A stretch of 10,294 bases of DNA from Actinomycetota bacterium (GTDB lineage: Bacteria > Actinomycetota > Thermoleophilia > Solirubrobacterales > Solirubrobacteraceae): the NCBI GenBank assembly GCA_009699615.1, contig WLNV01000041.1:1-10294 (forward strand), given 5' to 3'. Each line of letters begins with the position of its first letter. Position 1 is the stretch's first letter. The notes beneath the pieces are model-generated. The model did no database searches, had not been told where the DNA came from, and saw only the letters and a program-made list of their open reading frames with translations. Made by a program: the position numbers and the translations under genes. Below, piece by piece: positions 6,284-10,294 of this stretch.

Positions 6284-6741
6284 TGAAACGGACGATTCAA
6301 ACCTCGCTCGCTTGCCTGCTTGCACTCTGCGTGATCGCGCCAACGACGCCCGCTCTGGCGGCGGTCTCGTTCCCCGACATCGAGGACGAAGTGATGTGCG
6401 ACACCTGCAACGTGCCGCTGAACATCGCTGAATCGCCGCGCGCCGACCAGCTCCGCCGCGAGATCAACAAGCTGATCGCACGCGGTGAAACGAAGTCGCA
6501 GATCAAGTCAACGCTCAGCGGTCGTTACGGCCCGGCAATCCTCGCGTTGCCGCCGGCATCGGGCTTCAGCCTCACCGCCTACCTCGTTCCGGTCGCGGTT
6601 GCGCTTGGGCTACTGCTGCTGGGACTGGTGCTACTGAGTCGCTGGCGCCGAAGCGGTCGCGGCGGCGATAGGAGCGAGACGCCGCTCGCCGACGATGATT
6701 CGGACCGCCTTGACGACGAGCTCGAACGGTTCGGCCGCTGA
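6283..6741 (+). CDS. ccmH: Cytochrome c maturation protein CcmH (CcmH/NrfF family)
   Basis: CcmH is an exported thiol protein that reduces or presents apocytochrome c to the CcmF heme lyase. The 152-residue precursor has a signal peptide ending near ALA at 24-26. The CcmH domain follows: a CXXC pair in EVMCDTCNVPL (Cys39, Cys42), then SPRADQLRREINKLIARGETKSQI and the closing RYGPAILALPP at 81-91. One membrane helix lies at about 98-120 and an acidic tail ends the protein. The cysteine pair is CDTC where many CcmH have C-x-V-C. Translation starts at ATG 6283-6285, whose A is the last base of the preceding stop. GGAG at 6268-6271 may help, but coupling is likely. Its own stop overlaps the ccdA start in the same way. 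Confidence 0.94.
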   Translation: MKRTIQTSLACLLALCVIAPTTPALAAVSFPDIEDEVMCDTCNVPLNIAESPRADQLRREINKLIARGETKSQIKSTLSGRYGPAILALPPASGFSLTAYLVPVAVALGLLLLGLVLLSRWRRSGRGGDRSETPLADDDSDRLDDELERFGR

Positions 6742-7496
6742 TGCCACTCCCGCTCGCAGCAGCCGACACAACGATTCTCGCGGCCTTCGCGATCGGCTTC
6801 GTTTCGTTCGTCTCACCCTGCGTGCTGCCGATGGTTCCCGGCTACCTCTCCGCGATCTCCGGCTCCAGCATCGCTGAGATCCGTGCCGGCGAGAAGCGGC
6901 TCAGCCGCATCCTGCTGCCGGCACTGATCTTCTGCCTCTCCTTCACGGTGATGTTCGTCGCGCTGGGGATGACCGCGACCGGAATCGGCTCGACGTTGCG
7001 CGACCATCAGCAGACGCTAAACACGATCGCCGGGGTGATGATCGTGCTGCTCGGGGCCTTCTTCATGGCGACGCCGTTCGTGACGAAGTTCAACCAAGAC
7101 TGGCGCCCAGAGGTGTTGATTACGCGCGCCGGCGCCGGCAGCCCTGTAGTCGCTGGCCTTGCCTTCGCGATCGCTTGGACGCCCTGCGTTGGCCCAACCT
7201 TGGCGGCGATCCTCGCTGCCGCTTCAACCGCCGATTCGGTCGGCCACGGCGGTCTGCTGCTGTTCTTCTATTCGCTTGGCCTTGCGATCCCATTTCTGCT
7301 GATGGCAATGGCCTTCGACAAGGCGACGGTCGCCTTCAGCTGGCTGCGCGACCATTACCTGCTGATCACCTTCATCTCCGGCGCGATCCTGATCCTGATG
7401 GGAATCTTGATCCTGACCGACGAGCTGACGCGTCTCAACAGCGAAGCCCAGCAGCTGCTGAACTCGCTTGGGCTCGACTTCCTCTACACGATCTAG
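6741..7496 (+). CDS. ccdA: CcdA-type thiol transport membrane protein (DsbD core family)
   Basis: CcdA moves reducing equivalents from cytoplasmic thioredoxin across the membrane to thiol proteins outside, here presumably the TlpA/CcmG-like protein and CcmH encoded just upstream. The 251-residue protein is nearly all membrane helices, with about six. The two redox cysteines lie in the family motifs FVSPCVLPMVPGYLS (Cys27) and AWTPCVGPTLAAIL (Cys149), each flanked by prolines as in DsbD and CcdA. A further Cys65 lies in a helix and is not part of the motif. The gene starts with ATG at 6741-6743, overlapping the ccmH stop by one base. Its TAG stop lies inside CTAG, shared with the convergent argS stop, which leaves no room for a separate terminator. 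Confidence 0.95.
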   Translation: MPLPLAAADTTILAAFAIGFVSFVSPCVLPMVPGYLSAISGSSIAEIRAGEKRLSRILLPALIFCLSFTVMFVALGMTATGIGSTLRDHQQTLNTIAGVMIVLLGAFFMATPFVTKFNQDWRPEVLITRAGAGSPVVAGLAFAIAWTPCVGPTLAAILAAASTADSVGHGGLLLFFYSLGLAIPFLLMAMAFDKATVAFSWLRDHYLLITFISGAILILMGILILTDELTRLNSEAQQLLNSLGLDFLYTI

Positions 7497-9115
7497 TCGC
7501 GCGTCATCGACTGCGGCGCGCTGACGCCAAGCAGATCCAGCGAGCGGGCCAGAACCTGCCCGGTCGCGGCGCAGAGCCGCAGGCGGAAGTCGCGCTGCTC
7601 TGGACCGGCATCGAGCACCGGGCAGTCGCGGTAGAAGGCACTGAAGCTCTGCGCAGTGGAGAGCGCGTAGCTGGCAATGCGGTGCGGTGAGCGGCGCTCG
7701 GCGGCATCGGCGACCTCGGCCGGGAACTCCAGCAACTTGCGCACCAGCGCGCGCTCGCTGGCGTGAAGCGGTTCTTCGACCGAAGCGTCCGGGCCCGATT
7801 CCGCTGCGCCGCGCGCCAGCAGCGAGGCGATCCGCGCGTGCGCGTACTGAACGTAATAGACGGGGTTCTCGGCCGATTCTTCGCGCGCGAGTTTCAGATC
7901 AAGTTCGATCGTCGTCTCGTGCGAGCGCTCGAGCAGGAACCAGCGTGCAGCGTCAACGCCGATGTCCTCGATCAACTCGTCGAGTGTGACGAAATCACCG
8001 GCACGTTTACTCATCTGTGCACGCTCGCCGCTGTCAACGAGATGGACGAGCTGCATGATCAGCAGCTCGAGGCAGGCCGGGTCGTGGCCGAGCGCAGAGA
8101 TCGCTGCGTGCATCCGCTTGATGTAGCCGTGGTGGTCGGCGCCCCAAACATCGATCATCAGATCGAAGCCGCGGTCGAGCTTGTCCTGGTGGTAGGCGAT
8201 GTCGGAAGCGAAGTAGGTGTGCTCGCCGCTGGAGCGCTCAAGCACGCGGTCCTTGTCGTCATCGAATTCGGTTGTACGCAGCCAGAGCGCTTCGTCGCTC
8301 GTGTAGGTGCGGCCGTCGCGGTCAAGGATCGCGAGCGCCTTCTCGACCGGCGACGGACTGCCCGCGTGGAGCGTCGTCTCATGGAACCAGTCATCGAAGA
8401 CAACGCGCAGCCGCGCCAGGCTGCGTTCAGCCTCAGCAACCATCAGCTCAACCGCCAGCCGCGAAACCTCGTCCACAGGCAGGTCGGCGGCGCCGGGAAT
8501 GTCGGCCGCCAGCGCGATGATGTACTCACCTTGGTAGCCGTCCTCGGGCGGCTCTTCGCCGCGCGCGCGGGCCTGGACCGAGACGCCGAGTGCTCTGATT
8601 TGCGAGCCGGCGTCGTTGACGTAGTACTCGCGGTGAACCTTGTGGCCGACGAAGCTGAAGAGACGCGCGAGCGCATCGCCGTAGACGGCGTTGCGCGTGC
8701 CGCCGACGTGGACCGGGCCGGTCGGGTTGGCGCTGACGAACTCGACGTTGATCTGAAGCGGATGCTCGGCTACCGCACCGCCCCACCCATCCCCGGCGGC
8801 GAGCACGGCGTCAACTGCGCCGTCGTACCAGCCATCGGCGAGAACCAGATTCACGAAACCGGGGCCGGCGATTTCCGCGCTGACCAGAGAAGGGCCAAGC
8901 CTTCGGCCAAGCTCCTCAGTCAGCTGCTCGGCAAAGTCGCGTGGCTGAACACCTAGTCCTTTGGCGACCGCGAGCGCAGCGTTTGTCGCGTAGTCGCCGT
9001 GCTCGGGCTGCTTTGGAGCCTCAAGCTGGAGCTGCACTGGAACCGGCTGGCCGCCAGCAAGCGCCGCAACGGATGCGGTAAGGCCAGCGTTCAGATCGTC
9101 GAGTGGACTGCTCAC
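7493..9115 (-). CDS. argS: Arginyl-tRNA synthetase
   Basis: ArgS attaches arginine to tRNA-Arg in the cytoplasm. The 540-residue protein is close to the usual length of 550-580. The N-terminal tRNA-recognition domain covers about 1-90 and includes HGDYATNAAL at 39-48. The class I catalytic domain has the HIGH-type signature in ANPTGPVHVGGTR (HVGG at 136-139). The last position is Gly instead of His, as in mycobacterial and streptomycete ArgS. The second signature is MSKR at 368-371 in QMSKRAGDFVTL. The anticodon-binding DALR domain begins near NPVYYVQYAHARI (417-429) and runs to the end. The start is GTG at 9113-9115 with no strong Shine-Dalgarno; the N-terminus SSPLDDLN fits the family. It is convergent with ccdA (4-bp overlap) and lies 48 bp downstream of rlmH. 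Confidence 0.97.
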   Translation of the reverse strand: MSSPLDDLNAGLTASVAALAGGQPVPVQLQLEAPKQPEHGDYATNAALAVAKGLGVQPRDFAEQLTEELGRRLGPSLVSAEIAGPGFVNLVLADGWYDGAVDAVLAAGDGWGGAVAEHPLQINVEFVSANPTGPVHVGGTRNAVYGDALARLFSFVGHKVHREYYVNDAGSQIRALGVSVQARARGEEPPEDGYQGEYIIALAADIPGAADLPVDEVSRLAVELMVAEAERSLARLRVVFDDWFHETTLHAGSPSPVEKALAILDRDGRTYTSDEALWLRTTEFDDDKDRVLERSSGEHTYFASDIAYHQDKLDRGFDLMIDVWGADHHGYIKRMHAAISALGHDPACLELLIMQLVHLVDSGERAQMSKRAGDFVTLDELIEDIGVDAARWFLLERSHETTIELDLKLAREESAENPVYYVQYAHARIASLLARGAAESGPDASVEEPLHASERALVRKLLEFPAEVADAAERRSPHRIASYALSTAQSFSAFYRDCPVLDAGPEQRDFRLRLCAATGQVLARSLDLLGVSAPQSMTRD

Positions 9116-9163
9116 GCCACGATGATCGCAGCGTCGCAGGGCACTACGCAGTTTGCCGCGCTT

Positions 9164-9571
9164 CTAGTGGTGGTAGGGCGCGCCGGCAAGAATCGCGTGG
9201 CCGCGGTAAATCTGCTCCAGCAGCACTACGCGTGCCAGTTGATGTGGCAGCGTCATCGGCCCGAGCGAGAGCCGATCGTCGGCCCGCTCGAGCTCAATTC
9301 CGTACGCCCCACCGACGACGAAGCAGAGGTCAAGCCCGCTGGCGCGTCGCTTCTCAAGGAAGCCGCTGAAGGCGACGCTGTCGTACTGCCTGCCGCCATC
9401 ATCGAGCAGCACCAGATGGGCTTTGTCGGGGACGCGCTTGGCGAGCTTCTCCGGTTCGCGCAGCTCAATCAGTTCGATCGGCGCGTAATGGCCGATCAGC
9501 TTCTCGTAGTGGGCGATGTCATCTGCGTACGGCGCGCGCAGGCGGCCAACCGAAAGGACGGTGATCTTCAC
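9164..9571 (-). CDS. rlmH: 23S rRNA (pseudouridine1915-N3)-methyltransferase RlmH
   Basis: RlmH is a SPOUT-class methyltransferase that methylates pseudouridine 1915 in helix 69 of 23S rRNA, acting on the assembled ribosome with S-adenosylmethionine. The protein has 135 residues, shorter than the 155-residue E. coli enzyme, with the loss in the N-terminal half. The start MKITVLSVGRL, the knot motif FVVGGAYG (84-91), SLGPMTLPHQLARVVLLEQIYR (102-123) and the terminal PYHH are all characteristic of the family. The start is GTG at 9569-9571, overlapping the M48 protease stop as GTGA and preceded by GGGAG. argS follows 48 bp downstream. The role of the protease neighbour in relation to it is not known. 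Confidence 0.95.
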   Translation of the reverse strand: MKITVLSVGRLRAPYADDIAHYEKLIGHYAPIELIELREPEKLAKRVPDKAHLVLLDDGGRQYDSVAFSGFLEKRRASGLDLCFVVGGAYGIELERADDRLSLGPMTLPHQLARVVLLEQIYRGHAILAGAPYHH

Positions 9572-10294
9572 TTTGCGCTCCCGCTCGGCCGCTGGCCGCT
9601 CTGCCAGGCGAGTCCGATGCCGATCCGCTCGAGCGTCGTCGGGTGGGTTCCGAAAAGCCAGTGCGCGATCGCCGGAGGATCCGGGTCACCGAGATTCTGA
9701 ACCGAGATCCGCCGCTGCTGGGCGATGAAGGTCGGAGCGTCGCCGGTCAGCGTCAGCGCGAAGGCATCGGCGCGGGCTTCGATCGAACGCGAAAGCTGGT
9801 TGGAGATCACCGTGATTGCGAAGACGATAAGGATCACCGCCGCGTAGAGCGCGGGAACGCTCGAGGGGCCGGCTGGCAGCCCGTCATGCGGGCCCCAGCG
9901 GCGCAGGCAGCGCGCCGCCGCCCAAGCGCCGAACGGAGCGACGATCAAGAGGAAGATCAAGCCGTGGAAGATGTCTCGGTAATGAACGTGGCCTAGCTCG
10001 TGGGCGACGACAAGGCGCGTTTCGGCAGGAGGGAACTTGGCCAGCAGCGTGTCGTAGAGAACGACCCGCTTCGACGAGCCGATGCCGACAACGTAGGCGT
10101 TGGCGGCCGTCGTTCGGCGGCTGGCATCGATCACGTAGACCGAACCGACTTTGACCCCGGCGCGACCAGCCAGCTCAACCACCGAGCTGCGAGCCGGCCC
10201 GGCAGGCAGAGGCGTAAAGCGGTTGAAGATCGGGTCGATCACGAGCGGTCCGGCGAAGGTCATCAGCACGCCACCGAGAACGATCAGCGCTGAA
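9568..10294 (-). CDS. Ste24-like M48 family zinc metalloprotease, C-terminal part
   Basis: The last 241 codons of a gene whose start lies right of the window; the frame stays open through the edge, so the ATG at 10267-10269 is probably internal. The fragment matches M48 peptidases of the Ste24/CAAX-protease type, integral membrane zinc endopeptidases. Counting from that ATG, it shows VYVIDASRRTTAANAYVVG (44-62), KRVVLYDTLL (67-76) and the zinc and catalytic motif VVAHELGHVHYRD (87-99; His90, Glu91, His94). The third zinc ligand is Glu164 in SIEARADAFAL. Membrane helices lie at about 103-119 and 138-158, between the HExxH and the third ligand, as in Ste24. The end has GTHPTTLERIGIGL, the conserved HP-x-x-x-x-R-I closing motif. 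Its likely role is membrane protein quality control or maturation; prenyl-CAAX processing is not expected in bacteria. The stop TGA overlaps the rlmH start. Confidence 0.9.
   Translation of the reverse strand, partial: SALIVLGGVLMTFAGPLVIDPIFNRFTPLPAGPARSSVVELAGRAGVKVGSVYVIDASRRTTAANAYVVGIGSSKRVVLYDTLLAKFPPAETRLVVAHELGHVHYRDIFHGLIFLLIVAPFGAWAAARCLRRWGPHDGLPAGPSSVPALYAAVILIVFAITVISNQLSRSIEARADAFALTLTGDAPTFIAQQRRISVQNLGDPDPPAIAHWLFGTHPTTLERIGIGLAWQSGQRPSGSAK
9578..9582 (-). promoter_or_regulatory. Ribosome binding site of rlmH
   Basis: On the minus strand GGGAG lies six bases before the GTG start of rlmH, inside the end of the M48 protease gene. It supports the GTG start and shows that rlmH can be translated independently despite the GTGA overlap. 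Confidence 0.6.

Noticed and set aside
7763..8956. Long open frame of about 397 codons on the plus strand, antisense to argS
   Set aside because: It lies wholly inside argS, which has all family motifs. Long antisense frames are expected in GC-rich genes, and the translation shows no recognisable domain.
8999..9700. Plus-strand open frame of about 233 codons across the argS start and rlmH
   Set aside because: It crosses two well-supported minus-strand genes and their intergenic gap, and has no domain signature.
10267..10269. ATG as the true start of the M48 protease
   Set aside because: The frame continues upstream to the window edge with hydrophobic residues (SALIVLGGVL), and the family needs further membrane helices before this point.

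Overview
The window is compact, GC-rich bacterial chromosome. Twelve protein genes and one tRNA gene fill almost all of it. No intergenic gap exceeds about 70 bp, and there is no sign of mobile DNA, CRISPR or phage. The likely host is a deep-branching actinobacterium, probably of the Thermoleophilia/Solirubrobacterales type. This is an inference from four things: the GTG-rich, high-GC coding style, the actinobacterial 'HVGG' form of the ArgS signature, a System I cytochrome c maturation set, and an RlmH gene. No marker here settles the taxonomy.

Region 1 (1-426, + strand) is the 3' end of an iron-containing alcohol dehydrogenase / maleylacetate reductase-like gene. Region 2 (423-5667, - strand) reads from right to left: tRNA-Gly(CCC), a DUF4333 lipoprotein, a DUF167/YggU protein, ccmE, ccmF, a short CcmI-like protein, secG and a CapA-like lipoprotein. 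Gaps are 7-40 bp, so the protein genes look like one transcription unit. Region 3 (5732-7496, + strand) diverges from the tRNA. It is a tightly coupled trio: a TlpA/CcmG-like thioredoxin, ccmH and ccdA. Region 4 (7493-10294, - strand) holds argS, rlmH and the 3' part of a Ste24-like M48 metalloprotease.

The centre of the window is a cytochrome c maturation locus split into two divergent arms. The left arm carries the heme-handling parts: CcmE as heme chaperone, CcmF as heme lyase and a CcmI-like accessory. The right arm carries the thiol-handling parts: CcdA passes electrons across the membrane, and the TlpA/CcmG-like protein and CcmH keep apocytochrome CXXCH cysteines reduced. CcmA, CcmB, CcmC and CcmD are not in the window. 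The most notable detail is CcmE. Its heme-binding histidine is replaced by cysteine, and the usual tyrosine four residues later is phenylalanine (CPSKF instead of HxxxY), yet CcmH and a CcmG-like protein are both present beside it.

Most of the rest is conserved housekeeping content. I see no strong evidence for a wholly new system. The best candidates for follow-up are the CcmE variant, the shortened CcmI, and the dehydrogenase with a substituted active-site histidine.
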